A DNA stretch of 64,000 bases. Origin: Sediminibacillus halophilus (GTDB lineage: Bacteria; Bacillota; Bacilli; Bacillales; Amphibacillaceae). The position numbers and the translations under genes were made by a program. A model generated the notes under the pieces. The model ran no database searches. It was not told where the DNA came from and saw only the letters and a program-made list of their open reading frames with translations. Shown piece after piece: positions 45,497 to 55,286 of this stretch. The stretch covers positions 496,001 through 560,000 of the forward strand of contig NZ_FNHF01000003.1 of the NCBI RefSeq assembly GCF_900103695.1, read 5' to 3'. How positions within the stretch are numbered: the first letter of the stretch is position 1; each line of letters begins with the position of its first letter.

Positions 45497-46450
45497 ATGA
45501 GTCTGGCGGAAAAACAAAAGGAACCCCAGTCTAATGGTATTCCGGACGAATGGTTCCGCCCGCTTGATAGAAGCGAGCAAGATGCAGAAAAGGTCTCCCG
45601 GCCGTCGCTGTCCTACTGGGGTGATGCCTGGCAGCGTCTCGTTAAAAACAAGCTTGCTATGGCAGGATTGATCTTTTTAATTCTTCTGGCGCTGCTGGCG
45701 ATTTTCGGGCCAATTTTTTCCCCATATTCTGTGAGGGAAATCAATCCTCCTAATCAGAATATGGCTCCATCCGCCGAGCACTGGTTCGGTACAGATGAGT
45801 TAGGCCGCGATGTCTTTACGAGAACCTGGTATGGAGCACGGATATCCTTGTTTGTCGGACTGATGGCAGCATTGATCGATTTCTTCATTGGAGTCGTTTA
45901 TGGCGGTATCTCAGGCTACAAAGGCGGTCGGGCCGATAACATCATGATGCGAATCATTGAAATTCTTTACGGTTTGCCATATCTGCTCGTCGTCATTTTG
46001 CTGCTTGTTGTTATGGGACCGAGTCTGGCTACGATTATCGTCGCACTTAGTGTTACTGGATGGGTCGGAATGGCCCGGATCGTCAGGGGGCAGGTGCTGC
46101 AACTGAAAAATCACGAGTTCGTACTCGCCTCCCAGTCGTTTGGAGCTAAATCATGGCGGATTATCCGCAAGAACCTATTGCCTAACACAATGGGACCGAT
46201 CATTGTCCAGATGACGTTGACCGTGCCGACGGCCATATTTGCAGAAGCGTTTTTAAGCTTTTTAGGACTCGGAATTCAGGCGCCGTATGCCAGTTGGGGA
46301 GTGATGGCGAATGATGCCCTGTCCACCATTCTGTCAGGAGACTGGTGGCGCCTGTTCTTTCCGGCATTATTTATCTCATTGACGATGTTTGCTTTTAATG
46401 TGTTAGGAGACGGACTTCAGGATGCCCTGGATCCGAAACTCAGGGAGTGA
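45497..46450 (+). CDS. dppC: Dipeptide ABC transporter permease DppC
   Basis: Starts at ATG 45497, one base after the dppB stop, with AAGGAGGCGG 6 bases upstream. 317 residues: a hydrophilic N-terminus, then six membrane segments. ENHWFGTDELGRD-like AEHWFGTDELGRDVFTR marks the family, and the EAA loop is VLASQSFGAKSWRIIRKNLLPN. Confidence 0.95.
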   Translation: MSLAEKQKEPQSNGIPDEWFRPLDRSEQDAEKVSRPSLSYWGDAWQRLVKNKLAMAGLIFLILLALLAIFGPIFSPYSVREINPPNQNMAPSAEHWFGTDELGRDVFTRTWYGARISLFVGLMAALIDFFIGVVYGGISGYKGGRADNIMMRIIEILYGLPYLLVVILLLVVMGPSLATIIVALSVTGWVGMARIVRGQVLQLKNHEFVLASQSFGAKSWRIIRKNLLPNTMGPIIVQMTLTVPTAIFAEAFLSFLGLGIQAPYASWGVMANDALSTILSGDWWRLFFPALFISLTMFAFNVLGDGLQDALDPKLRE

Positions 46451-46455
46451 CAACA

Positions 46456-47463
46456 ATGGAAAAAATACTAGAGGTAAAAGACTTGCACGTAACCTTCAAA
46501 ACATACGGTGGGGAAGTACAGGCGGTCCGGGGTGTCAATTTCGATCTGAAAAAAGGGGAGACCTTGGCCATTGTCGGCGAATCTGGTTGTGGAAAAAGTG
46601 TAACATCCAATAGCATCATGCGCTTGATTCCTACACCTCCTGGAAGAATTGCGAATGGCTCGATTGTCTACAAGGGCCGCGATTTGACAACTGTAAATGA
46701 AAAGGAGATGCGGAAAATACGCGGAGTCGATATTTCGATGATTTTTCAGGATCCCATGACGGCGCTTAATCCCACCTTAACCATCGGCGACCAGCTAACC
46801 GAAGGATTGAAACAGCATAAGGATATATCTGGACGGGAAGCAAAAAAGAAAGCCCTGGAAATGATGGACCTGGTCGGCATCCCTAGTCCAGAGGAGCGTC
46901 TGAAACAATATCCGCACCAGTTCAGCGGAGGCATGCGTCAGCGGGTAGTGATTGCGATGGCGCTGATTTGCGATCCGGATTTACTGATAGCAGATGAACC
47001 GACCACCGCGCTTGATGTTACAATACAGGCGCAAATTTTGGAGTTGTTCGGAAAAATTCAGGAACGGACAGGTGTTTCGATTATTTTGATCACCCATGAC
47101 TTAGGGGTCGTTGCCAAAATCGCCGACCGGATTGCTGTCATGTACGCAGGCAAAATCATCGAAGTCGGAACCAAGCGGGAGATATTTTATGAATCGCAGC
47201 ATCCTTATACAAAAGGGTTGCTAAACTCTGTTCCACGATTGGACATAGAAGAAGATGATCTCATTCCGATTGACGGAACACCACCTGATTTATTCTCACC
47301 TCCACAAGGATGCCCGTTTACAGCTAGGTGTCCGTTTGCAATGGAGGTGTGTGATAAAGTGTATCCCGATTCAGCATCATGCAGCAACACCCATGAAGTG
47401 GACTGCTGGCTGCAGGATCGCAGGGCACAACTTGTCTCTCCTATGGCAGGGACGAAAAAGTAA
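46456..47463 (+). CDS. dppD: Dipeptide ABC transporter ATPase DppD
   Basis: 335 residues from ATG 46456, 6 bases after AGGGAGTG. A GTG at 46447 overlaps that site. Walker A GESGCGKS, signature QFSGGMRQR, Walker B LLIADEPTTALD and the H-loop are intact. The C-terminal Cys-containing oligopeptide-ATPase extension (GCPFTARCPFAMEVC) suggests an iron-sulfur or metal site, as in related transporters. It forms the heterodimer with YkfD/DppF. Confidence 0.94.
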   Translation: MEKILEVKDLHVTFKTYGGEVQAVRGVNFDLKKGETLAIVGESGCGKSVTSNSIMRLIPTPPGRIANGSIVYKGRDLTTVNEKEMRKIRGVDISMIFQDPMTALNPTLTIGDQLTEGLKQHKDISGREAKKKALEMMDLVGIPSPEERLKQYPHQFSGGMRQRVVIAMALICDPDLLIADEPTTALDVTIQAQILELFGKIQERTGVSIILITHDLGVVAKIADRIAVMYAGKIIEVGTKREIFYESQHPYTKGLLNSVPRLDIEEDDLIPIDGTPPDLFSPPQGCPFTARCPFAMEVCDKVYPDSASCSNTHEVDCWLQDRRAQLVSPMAGTKK

Positions 47464-47484
47464 CCAACAAAAAGGGGGATTTAC

Positions 47485-49146
47485 ATGAAGAAGGGTTTGG
47501 CGTTTTTATTTATTTTGCTGGCCGTGTTCGTTTTGGCAGCATGTACTGCCAACGAAAGTGCCGGTGAAGAAGACCAGGATACTGGAGATCAGACAGAGGC
47601 GACAGACGAAGGAACCAGTGATGAAGCAGATAATGGCGGAAACAAGGTTCTTCGTTTAAACAATGGGGTAGAGCCGACCTCCTTCGATCCGCCGGAAGGG
47701 TTCGACGCAGCCTCCTGGCAGTCTTTAAACAATTTGATGGAAGGACTCACCCGATTGGGGCAGGACCACCAGCCTGAAGCGGCAACAGCGGAATCTTGGG
47801 ATATCTCGGATGATGGATTGGAATATACCTTCCATATCCGGGACAATGCCAAGTGGTCGAATGGCGACGATGTGACCGCCGACGACTTTGTTTATGCATG
47901 GACACGGCTGCTTGATCCGGAGGAAGGATTTTCGTCCGCATTTCTCGGCTACTTTATTAAAGGCGGGGAAGCTTTCAACAGCGGGGAAGGCAGCGCTGAT
48001 GACCTAGGTTTGGAAGCAGTGGACGAGAAGACATTCAAGGTGACGCTGGAAGCACCGACAGGCTTTTTCCTTAATGTAATTTCCAACCCGGCATTTTTCC
48101 CGGTCAATAAGGCGGTAGCGGAAGAAAATCCGGAATGGTATGCAGAAGCGGACACATTTGTCGCTAACGGGCCGTTCAAGTTGAGTGAGTGGAACCATGA
48201 CAGCGACTTTACCATGGTGAAGAACGACCAGTATTGGGATAAAGATACCGTCAAACTTGATGAAGTCCATTGGGCGATGGTAAATGAAGTAAACACGGAA
48301 TACCAAATGTTTCAAAGCGGCGACTTGGATACTTCGGAAATACCGGCTGATTTAGCTGAAGACTTACTCGACAGCGACCAGGTAGTCATTGACCCGCAGG
48401 CAGGCACACAATTCTATCGGTTCAATGTTAACAAGGAGCCGTTTCAAAATGTGAAAATCCGTAAAGCGCTGGCCATGGCGGTCAATCAGGATGAGATCGT
48501 TGAATATGTAACGAAAAAGGGGGAAAAACCAGCTCGCGGTTTTGTCTCTTACGGATTTGAAGATCCTTCCGGCAATGATTTCCGCGAAACGAACGGTGAC
48601 TTGGTGGAATACGATCCGGAACAAGCGAAAGAGCTGTTGAAAGAAGGAATGGAAGAAGAAGGGTATGACGAATTGCCGCCGATTACACTTACTTATAACA
48701 CTAGCGATGACAATAAGAAAATAGCAGAAACGGTCCAACAGCGTTTTCAGCAGGACCTTGGAATTGAAATCACTTTGGAAAACGCTGAATGGAACGTATT
48801 CCTCCAGGACCAGAAGGATCTGAAACACCAGCTTTCCCGCAGCTCCTTCCTGGCTGACTATGGCGACCCGATCAACTTCCTGGAAAGCTTTGTCACAGAC
48901 TCTTCCATGAACCGGACCGGTTGGTCGAATCAAGAATATGACGATTTGATTGCCCAGGCTAAAGAGGAAGCAGACGAAGAAAAACGTTGGGAATTGATGT
49001 ACAATGCGGAAAAAGTATTGTTTGAAGAAATGCCGATCGTACCGGTCAATTTCTACAACCAAGTGTTCTTGCATAAAGATAATGTATCCGGAATCGTCCG
49101 TCATCCTGTAGGTTATATGGAATTGAAGTGGGCTGACAAAAACTAA
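47485..49146 (+). CDS. dppE: Dipeptide-binding lipoprotein DppE
   Basis: 553 residues: signal peptide with lipobox LAAC, an acidic linker (ESAGEEDQDTGDQTEATDE), then an SBP_bac_5 domain (VEPTSFDPPEGFDAAS, MVKNDQYWDKDTVKLDEV). The closest known members (DppE, OppA) bind di- or tripeptides, including murein tripeptide. AAAAGGGGG is the ribosome site. Confidence 0.94.
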   Translation: MKKGLAFLFILLAVFVLAACTANESAGEEDQDTGDQTEATDEGTSDEADNGGNKVLRLNNGVEPTSFDPPEGFDAASWQSLNNLMEGLTRLGQDHQPEAATAESWDISDDGLEYTFHIRDNAKWSNGDDVTADDFVYAWTRLLDPEEGFSSAFLGYFIKGGEAFNSGEGSADDLGLEAVDEKTFKVTLEAPTGFFLNVISNPAFFPVNKAVAEENPEWYAEADTFVANGPFKLSEWNHDSDFTMVKNDQYWDKDTVKLDEVHWAMVNEVNTEYQMFQSGDLDTSEIPADLAEDLLDSDQVVIDPQAGTQFYRFNVNKEPFQNVKIRKALAMAVNQDEIVEYVTKKGEKPARGFVSYGFEDPSGNDFRETNGDLVEYDPEQAKELLKEGMEEEGYDELPPITLTYNTSDDNKKIAETVQQRFQQDLGIEITLENAEWNVFLQDQKDLKHQLSRSSFLADYGDPINFLESFVTDSSMNRTGWSNQEYDDLIAQAKEEADEEKRWELMYNAEKVLFEEMPIVPVNFYNQVFLHKDNVSGIVRHPVGYMELKWADKN

Positions 49147-49175
49147 ACGGATAACCTTATAGCAAGTGGAAATTT

Positions 49176-49241
49176 GGCTCTATACTGCCCGGCCTGGAAA
49201 AAGGGATTCACCATCCGCCAGGCGGGCGGTATGAGCCTTTT
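49176..49241 (+). terminator. Hairpin between dppE and ykfA
   Basis: GGCTC-ATA-TGCCCG-CCTGG on the left pairs with CCAGG-CGGGC-GGTAT-GAGCC on the right (49218-49235), with small mismatches, followed by TTTTCTT. It probably reduces transcription from the dpp genes into the ykf genes. Confidence 0.68.
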
Positions 49242-49338
49242 CTTACAATAAGGTAAGGAATGGTTGACCACAACCATATGGTGTCCTGCTGCAGGGGAAG
49301 GCAGCTGTGGTGCCAGCCGAATGGAAGAGGGGGAAGTC

Positions 49339-50259
49339 ATGAAGTTACCGAATCGTTTGAAGGCAGGAGATACTGTTGGCCTGATCGCTCCGGCCAGTCC
49401 ACCTAATCCGGCCAACCTTGAAAAAGGTATCGCGTTCATTGAATCACTGGGGTTGAACGTGAAAACAGGAAAACACAGCAACGATGTTTACGGTTATCTT
49501 GCAGGGACAGATGCGGATCGCCTGGCAGACTTACATGCGATGTTCAGAGACCCGCATATAGCCGGGATTATTTGCATTTGCGGAGGCTATGGCACAGGTA
49601 GAATCGCCGACAAAATCGATTATCAGCTAATCGCCGCCAATCCCAAAGTATTCTGGGGCTATAGCGATATTACTTTTTTACATACAACATTCCAGCAAAG
49701 GTCCGGATTGGTTACCTTTCATGGACCGATGGTCAGCTCGGACATCGGGGAAGCGGGTTTTGCCTCCCTCTCCCGGAAAATGTTCAACCAGCTATTTGAA
49801 CCAACAAAAATTTTGTATTCAGAGAAAATCTCCCCGCTCGAAGCCATTGCAGAAGGAGAAGCCCAGGGTGAGCTTACAGGAGGCAATCTAAGTCTGCTTT
49901 GCAGTACGTTAGGTACCCCCTATGAAATCGATACGGAAGGGAAGCTACTGCTGATCGAGGATGTCGACGAGGAACCATACCGGATTGACGGCATGCTCAA
50001 CCAGTTGCGAATGGCTGGAAAATTGGAGCAGGCGGCCGGCATCGTGGTCGGTGATTTCAAAAATGCTGTACCAAAGAAACGGAAAAGCTCCTTAACGCTT
50101 GAACAAGTACTGAATGGCTATTTAGCTGATCTGGATGCACCTGTCGTAAAAGGATTTAAAATTGGCCATTGTCAGCCTCATGTGGCAGTCCCGTTAGGTG
50201 CCGAGGCACATTTATCTGCCAGCAAAAAAACGCTGGTCATCGAGCCGGGAGTGCGCTGA
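49339..50259 (+). CDS. ykfA: LD-carboxypeptidase YkfA (S66)
   Basis: Serine peptidase related to LdcA and microcin-immunity MccF, removing a C-terminal residue from L,D-linked murein peptides. I start at ATG 49339 (MKLPNRLKAGDTVGLIAPASPP), after GAGGGGGAAG. An earlier ATG (49321) and further upstream codons are unsupported. The nucleophile region ICGGYGTGRIADKID-FWGYSDIT and the Glu/His dyad in IEDVDEEPY and KIGHCQPH fit the S66 family. 306 residues. Confidence 0.9.
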   Translation: MKLPNRLKAGDTVGLIAPASPPNPANLEKGIAFIESLGLNVKTGKHSNDVYGYLAGTDADRLADLHAMFRDPHIAGIICICGGYGTGRIADKIDYQLIAANPKVFWGYSDITFLHTTFQQRSGLVTFHGPMVSSDIGEAGFASLSRKMFNQLFEPTKILYSEKISPLEAIAEGEAQGELTGGNLSLLCSTLGTPYEIDTEGKLLLIEDVDEEPYRIDGMLNQLRMAGKLEQAAGIVVGDFKNAVPKKRKSSLTLEQVLNGYLADLDAPVVKGFKIGHCQPHVAVPLGAEAHLSASKKTLVIEPGVR

Positions 50260-50284
50260 ATTTGGGAATGGAGGGAAAAACCAA

Positions 50285-51388
50285 ATGAATATACAATCGA
50301 TCGAGACGGCAAACGTTGCCGTTCCCTTGAAGAAGCCGTTTAAGACAGCGTTAAGAACCGTTACAGTGGCTGAATCTGTCTATGTCAAAGTGATATGTTC
50401 GGACGGCACGACGGGGTGGGGGGAAGCACCGCCTACCCATGTGATTACCGGAGATAGCCTGGCTGGCATCAAGTATGCCGTCGAAGAAGTCATCGCACCA
50501 GCACTTATCGGCAAGTCGCTGTTGGCCATAGAAGATGTTTTTCAAACGCTTGATCAATGTATGGTAGGAAATACGAGTGCGAAAGCTGCCATCGATATGG
50601 CAGTCTATGATTGTTTTTCTCAACACTGCGGTCTGCCGCTTTATCAATTGCTCGGCGGATACCGTAATCAATTGGAAACGGACTATACGGTCAGCGTTAA
50701 TACACCGGAAGAAATGGCAGAAGACGCCGTTCAGTATGTAGAGCAAGGTTTCAGCTGTCTGAAGGTAAAAGTCGGAAAGGATGACATCGAAACAGACATT
50801 CGGCGAATCCAATCCATCCGCAGTCATGTCGGAGATCGTATCCTCATCAGGCTCGATGCCAATCAGGGATGGGGTGCAAAGGAAGCCGTCAAAGCAATAC
50901 GGAAAATGGAAGACGGCGGCCTTGATATTGAATTGGTCGAACAGCCAGTGAAAGCAGGAGATACGGCTGGATTGAAGTTCGTTACCGACCATGTGGAAAC
51001 GCCCATTATGGCAGATGAAAGTGTTTTTTCCCCGGAAGATGCCAGGAAAGTACTGGAGACACGCAGTGCCGACCTGATTAACATCAAACTGATGAAGGCA
51101 GGCGGCATCCATAACGGTTTGAAAATTGCCAAGCTGGCAGCGTCCTTTGGGATGGAATGTATGATCGGCAGTATGATTGAAACAAAATTGGGTATTACGG
51201 CGGCGGCTCATCTGGCGGCAAGCCAGCCGAATATAACCCGATTTGATTTTGATGCCCCTTTGATGCTGGCACAGGATGCCATTACGGGAGGAATCGACTA
51301 TGATGGGGAAATCATTCGATTCCCAGCGGAGACAGGGTTGGGCATTCAACTGGTAAACATGACAGCAGAGAGCGAGGAGGTACAATGA
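50285..51388 (+). CDS. ykfB: L-Ala-D/L-Glu epimerase
   Basis: Enolase-superfamily enzyme epimerising L-Ala-D-Glu to L-Ala-L-Glu so murein dipeptide can be hydrolysed. From ATG 50285 it has 367 residues. The K-x-K acid/base pair (CLKVKVGKD), metal ligands Asp (RLDANQGW), Glu (LVEQPV) and Asp (MADESV), and the opposite Lys (NIKLMKAGG) are intact. GAGGGAAAAACCAA precedes the start. It overlaps ykfC by four bases. Confidence 0.95.
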   Translation: MNIQSIETANVAVPLKKPFKTALRTVTVAESVYVKVICSDGTTGWGEAPPTHVITGDSLAGIKYAVEEVIAPALIGKSLLAIEDVFQTLDQCMVGNTSAKAAIDMAVYDCFSQHCGLPLYQLLGGYRNQLETDYTVSVNTPEEMAEDAVQYVEQGFSCLKVKVGKDDIETDIRRIQSIRSHVGDRILIRLDANQGWGAKEAVKAIRKMEDGGLDIELVEQPVKAGDTAGLKFVTDHVETPIMADESVFSPEDARKVLETRSADLINIKLMKAGGIHNGLKIAKLAASFGMECMIGSMIETKLGITAAAHLAASQPNITRFDFDAPLMLAQDAITGGIDYDGEIIRFPAETGLGIQLVNMTAESEEVQ

Positions 51389-52326
51389 CCATGCAACAAG
51401 ATAGATGGATAATCAATGTGCCGGTAGCTACTTTATGGACCAATCCGGAAGCACCACGTGAGGTGGATCAGCCTGGAATAACCAACCCGGTAGATTTGCC
51501 AGTCTGGCTGAACCGTTTGAGCTACCAGACGCGGCTTGACTTGTGTGAAAAAAATTTAGTTCAATCCCAATTGCTATATGGAGAGGAAGTAATCGTGCTG
51601 GAGGAGAAGCAGGATTGGCTACAGGTGATTGTGCCGACCCAGCCATCCAAAAAAGATTCCCGCGGCTATCCCGGCTGGATCCCGGCTTGTCAGGCACAGT
51701 TGAAACCCAATGCTGAGCAGGTGAAAGGGAAGGCGGTTGTTTCCAGAAAACTGGCGTCCTTATATGATGAGCAACAAGCATTTTTATTGGAGCTGAGCTA
51801 CTTGACGGAACTGCCCCTCCTCGAGGCGACAGATTCTCATGCAAAAGTTTTACTTCCGGATGCAACCCCTGGCTATCTGAATAAGTCGGATGTGAAAATC
51901 GTTCGGGCGGGGGAAGTAGTGGCAAAAGGAAACGGTACGGACATTGTCAGGACGGGCGAAGCATTTCTCGATTTGGAATACTTATGGGGAGGAATGAGTG
52001 CCTATGGCTATGACTGTTCCGGATTCAGCTACAATATGTACAAGGCCAACGGATACCAAATACCGAGAGACGCTTCCGACCAGGCTGCACTTGGGGGAGA
52101 GGAAATCGCATTCGATCAATTGTTGCCGGGAGATTTGTTATTCTTCGCATACGAAGAAGGCAAAGGCACTCTGCACCATGTCGGCATGTATTATGGTGAC
52201 GGAAAGATGATCCACTCCCCGACAACAGGAAAATCCATCGAAATCACCACACTGGCCGGAACCGTCTATGAAAAAGAATTATGTGGGGCTAGACGGTATT
52301 GGCAAGAGACGGAGGGAGCGCAATGA
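51385..52326 (+). CDS. ykfC: Gamma-D-glutamyl-L-diamino acid endopeptidase YkfC (NlpC/P60)
   Basis: 313 residues without a signal peptide, so it acts in the cytoplasm on imported murein peptides. Two SH3b-like domains (about 1-170) precede the NlpC/P60 domain, with catalytic Cys in [10 protein letters not shown], His in LHHVGMYYG and a third polar residue in HSPTTG. Overlaps at both ends (ATGA with ykfB and with ykfD) show tight coupling. Confidence 0.94.
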   Translation: MTMQQDRWIINVPVATLWTNPEAPREVDQPGITNPVDLPVWLNRLSYQTRLDLCEKNLVQSQLLYGEEVIVLEEKQDWLQVIVPTQPSKKDSRGYPGWIPACQAQLKPNAEQVKGKAVVSRKLASLYDEQQAFLLELSYLTELPLLEATDSHAKVLLPDATPGYLNKSDVKIVRAGEVVAKGNGTDIVRTGEAFLDLEYLWGGMSAYGYDCSGFSYNMYKANGYQIPRDASDQAALGGEEIAFDQLLPGDLLFFAYEEGKGTLHHVGMYYGDGKMIHSPTTGKSIEITTLAGTVYEKELCGARRYWQETEGAQ

Positions 52327-53330
52327 AACAAACCCAAAAGCTACAAGTGAACCAGCTGAAGAAGCATTTTCAAGTCGGAAAGGATGAAACCTTGAAGGCG
52401 GTAGATGGTGTGAGTTTTGAGGTGTACGAAGGGGAAACATTTGGCCTTGTCGGCGAATCCGGCTGTGGTAAATCGACCATCGGCCGTACCATCATGGGAT
52501 TGTATGACCGTACGGAGGGGGAAGTTGTTTTCAACGGAAAAAACGTTCATGAGCTGAAGGATACGGAAACCTTCAACTTTCACCGCAGCATGCAAATGAT
52601 CTTCCAGGATCCATATGCTTCGTTGAATCCTCGGTCTACCGTAAAAGAAATCATTTCGGAGCCGATGGAAATCCACGGACTGTATCCCGACAAAAGAGAG
52701 CGGCTGGACCGGGTGTATCAACTTCTGGAGGAAGTCGGACTAAGCCGTGATCACGCCAACCGATACCCACATGAGTTCAGCGGCGGACAGAGACAGCGGA
52801 TCGGTATTGCCAGGGCCCTCGCCCTTGATCCGGAATTCATCATTGCCGATGAACCGATTTCCGCTCTCGATGTTTCTGTACAGGCTCAGGTCGTCAACCT
52901 TCTCCGTAAATTGCAAAAAGAAAAAGGACTGACGTATTTATTTATCGCGCACGACCTGTCGATGGTCAAGCATATTTCTGACCGGATCGGCGTCATGTAC
53001 TTAGGCAACATGGTCGAATTAACTAAAGCAGGCGACTTATATAAACGTCCGCTTCACCCCTATACGCAAGCGCTGCTTTCCGCAATCCCGATTCCTGATC
53101 CCGATGTGGAAGAAGGGCGTGAACGAATGATTTTGGAAGGAGAACTCCCAAGTCCGATCAATCCGCCGAGCGGATGTGTATTCCGGACGCGCTGCCCGTT
53201 TGCTATGGAAGCATGTGCCAAAGTCAGTCCTGTTTGGCAGGAAATCGAAGAAAATCATTATGTTGCTTGCCATTTATATAACGAAGAAATCCAAGACAAA
53301 ACACCGATAAAAGAAACGGTGCTACAATAA
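52323..53330 (+). CDS. ykfD: Dipeptide ABC transporter ATPase (YkfD/DppF)
   Basis: 335 residues from ATG 52323, overlapping the ykfC stop; GGAGGGAG is the ribosome site. Walker A GESGCGKS, signature EFSGGQRQR, Walker [13 protein letters not shown]. The oligopeptide ATPase C-terminus ([15 protein letters not shown]) is complete. With DppD it would energise DppBC. It replaces dppF, which is not present elsewhere in the operon. Confidence 0.94.
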   Translation: MKQTQKLQVNQLKKHFQVGKDETLKAVDGVSFEVYEGETFGLVGESGCGKSTIGRTIMGLYDRTEGEVVFNGKNVHELKDTETFNFHRSMQMIFQDPYASLNPRSTVKEIISEPMEIHGLYPDKRERLDRVYQLLEEVGLSRDHANRYPHEFSGGQRQRIGIARALALDPEFIIADEPISALDVSVQAQVVNLLRKLQKEKGLTYLFIAHDLSMVKHISDRIGVMYLGNMVELTKAGDLYKRPLHPYTQALLSAIPIPDPDVEEGRERMILEGELPSPINPPSGCVFRTRCPFAMEACAKVSPVWQEIEENHYVACHLYNEEIQDKTPIKETVLQ

Positions 53331-53338
53331 GAACCGGC

Positions 53339-53368
53339 AAAACCCCGTCTGATGCGACGGGGTTTTTT
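53339..53368 (+). terminator. dpp-ykf operon terminator
   Basis: AAAACCCCGTC pairs with GACGGGGTTTT over TGATGC, followed by further T residues. Confidence 0.93.
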
Positions 53369-53820
53369 CACGAAAGAAGACAGATGATTTTGGACTGGGG
53401 AAACTTCTATCTTACAGATGAAAGAGGGGGCGCGTGAAAGGAGGAAAGATCCTTCATTAGGCGGATGAAATTAAAAAAGAGGCGCTGGAGTTGTGTAAAA
53501 GCAATCCATGACTCCGATAAAGGAAGTTGGAGAGGAGAGAGTATCTCGCAAATCAGTTCTGGGGAATTTAGCCTCTCATCCTTCAAGTAATAACATTGCC
53601 CTCATTGAGGGAGAAAGCAAACTTGTACTTGTCCTGTGTTAATCAGTGAGGACTGCCAAGGTTTTCTTCTATCCACATCTTGACAAAAATTCTAAATCAG
53701 TCTCCGTCCATAGAAATAGGACAATCTATCAGTTTCACCACCAGTGGTGAAAAACTAGTTCTATTGTTTTTCATTCCTGTATAGATTAGTTAGTAGACAA
53801 ACTAGAAAAGGAGGCCGCCA
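53369..53820 (+). other. Intergenic stretch before spoIID
   Basis: No intact gene. Around 53455-53510 a short run would encode ADEIKKEALELCKSNP, reminiscent of the start of an IS-type OrfA, but no longer frame continues it. A small palindrome CACCACCAGTGGTG lies at about 53738-53751. No convincing sigma-E promoter for spoIID was identified. Confidence 0.35.
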
Positions 53821-54870
53821 ATGAAGAAATCAAAGCAAGCATCGACCATCAAATGGAGAGGTCCTAGCATGATTTTAGCATCCAGCCTGATCATTATCAT
53901 CTTAGTGGTGCCAACGTTGATTGTAGCTCCGTTCATCCAGGCTGGCGGCACAGCGAAGCAATCTGTCGACAAAAAACCTGAAGCAGAGCAGGTTAGCCTT
54001 AAGAAGGAGGATTCACCATTTTCGGTAAAAGTGTACCGCTCCAACACAGAGGAGGTGGAAACCGTCCCGCTTGAGGAGTATGTCACCCACGTTGTGGCCT
54101 CGGAAATGCCTGCAGAATTTGAATTGGAGGCGTTGAAAGCTCAGGCATTGGCTGCAAGAACGTATATCGTCAACCACTTGACGTTAGACCCGGATGAAAA
54201 CCCGAAAGGCGCCGATGTTACCGATACTGTCCAACATCAAGTGTACAAAAATGAAGAAGAGCTGCGTGAAATTTGGAGTTCAGATTACAGCTGGAAAATG
54301 AAAAAAATCGTCGAAGCAGTTGCAGAAACCAAAGGGGAAATTGTGACCTATGAAGACCAGCCGATTACACCAGCATTCTTCTCGACAAGCAATGGTTACA
54401 CCGAGGACTCGGAAAACTACTGGGAAGGAGAGCTCCCTTATTTACGAAGCGTCGCCAGTCCATGGGATAAAGAGTCACCAAAATATTTAGATCAGCAAAT
54501 ATTCACCACTGCAGAAGTGGAACAGGCACTCGGCATCACAATTGACACCAATGCTGCAGCTGCAGCAGAAATCGAACGGACAAAAAGCCATCGAGTCGCC
54601 TCTATAACTATTGGAGGCAAATCCTTCTCTGGGAGAGAAATTCGAGAAAAGCTCGAACTCCGTTCCAGCGACTTTGAAGTCGAGCAAAAGAAAGATCATT
54701 TGATCTTCACCACTAAAGGATATGGCCATGGGATCGGAATGAGTCAGTACGGTGCCAACGGCATGGCCAAAGAAGGCAAAACCTATAAACAAATCCTGCA
54801 ATACTATTACAAGGGCGCAGACATCAACAACATCGACCAAACCGCCCCCCAACTCGCTTCCAACTCTTAA
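53821..54870 (+). CDS. spoIID: Stage II sporulation protein D
   Basis: Membrane-anchored lytic transglycosylase of the mother cell, working with SpoIIP and SpoIIM in septal peptidoglycan thinning and engulfment. 349 residues: cytoplasmic N-terminus, one membrane segment (about 18-40), then the SpoIID domain. The catalytic Glu lies in VVASEMPAEFELEALKAQ; the TKGYGHGIGMSQYGANG signature is near the C-terminus. GGAGGCCGCC precedes the ATG. Confidence 0.95.
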   Translation: MKKSKQASTIKWRGPSMILASSLIIIILVVPTLIVAPFIQAGGTAKQSVDKKPEAEQVSLKKEDSPFSVKVYRSNTEEVETVPLEEYVTHVVASEMPAEFELEALKAQALAARTYIVNHLTLDPDENPKGADVTDTVQHQVYKNEEELREIWSSDYSWKMKKIVEAVAETKGEIVTYEDQPITPAFFSTSNGYTEDSENYWEGELPYLRSVASPWDKESPKYLDQQIFTTAEVEQALGITIDTNAAAAAEIERTKSHRVASITIGGKSFSGREIREKLELRSSDFEVEQKKDHLIFTTKGYGHGIGMSQYGANGMAKEGKTYKQILQYYYKGADINNIDQTAPQLASNS

Positions 54871-54920
54871 AAAGGAAGATAGGTTCATGAGAATAGATCG
54901 AGATGCTCCAGACGGTGAGT

Positions 54921-55169
54921 GGGGGGTCAGTCCCTCCCACCGTGAAATACAGGGTGAAATGAGGAAAAGGAGAAAAACAGGGACTGACCCCATCCCAAGT
55001 AAAAAAACAGCGAACCCCATTTTGGGGACTGTCCCCCAAAAACCAAAATGCTGCCATGCCGGTCATAAGCAACAGCTTTTAAGTAAAGTAGACACTAAAT
55101 CCCTCATTAAGGGGACTGACCCCCAAACCACCGTTTGTTGACTAGGTAACGGCTTTGGGGTCAGTCCCC
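54921..55169 (+). repeat. Palindrome cluster after spoIID, including a terminator-like pair
   Basis: Copies at 54921-54936, 54980-54991 (inverted pair), 55024-55037, 55111-55124 and 55157-55169. The last two are inverted copies (GGGGACTGACCCCC / GGGGTCAGTCCCC); the second is followed by T7, so the pair looks like the functional spoIID terminator. An open frame over the area is an artefact. Confidence 0.78.
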
Positions 55170-55200
55170 TTTTTTTCTGTTTGATGTATAAAATCAGGTT

Positions 55201-55212
55201 TTTGTCGAACAT
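55201..55212 (+). promoter_or_regulatory. Spo0A-box-like site upstream of spoIIQ
   Basis: TTTGTCGAACAT matches the 0A-box consensus (TTTGTCGAAAAA) over its nine core bases. It is about 75 bases upstream of the spoIIQ start, in very AT-rich DNA. B. subtilis spoIIQ is sigma-F dependent, so the role is uncertain. Confidence 0.4.
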
Positions 55213-55286
55213 TAATTAATAAAAAAATTTTTTAAAATGTATATATCTCTCATTTTCTGCTCAGAATGGTAGCTGAGGTGATGATC

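Noticed and set aside
53455-53510. Possible transposase OrfA remnant (ADEIKKEALELCKSNP)
   Set aside because: The similarity covers only about 16 residues and no inverted repeats or further coding remnants were found.
54871-55141. Open frame following spoIID (within 54752-55141)
   Set aside because: It overlaps the spoIID end in another frame and consists of palindrome copies.
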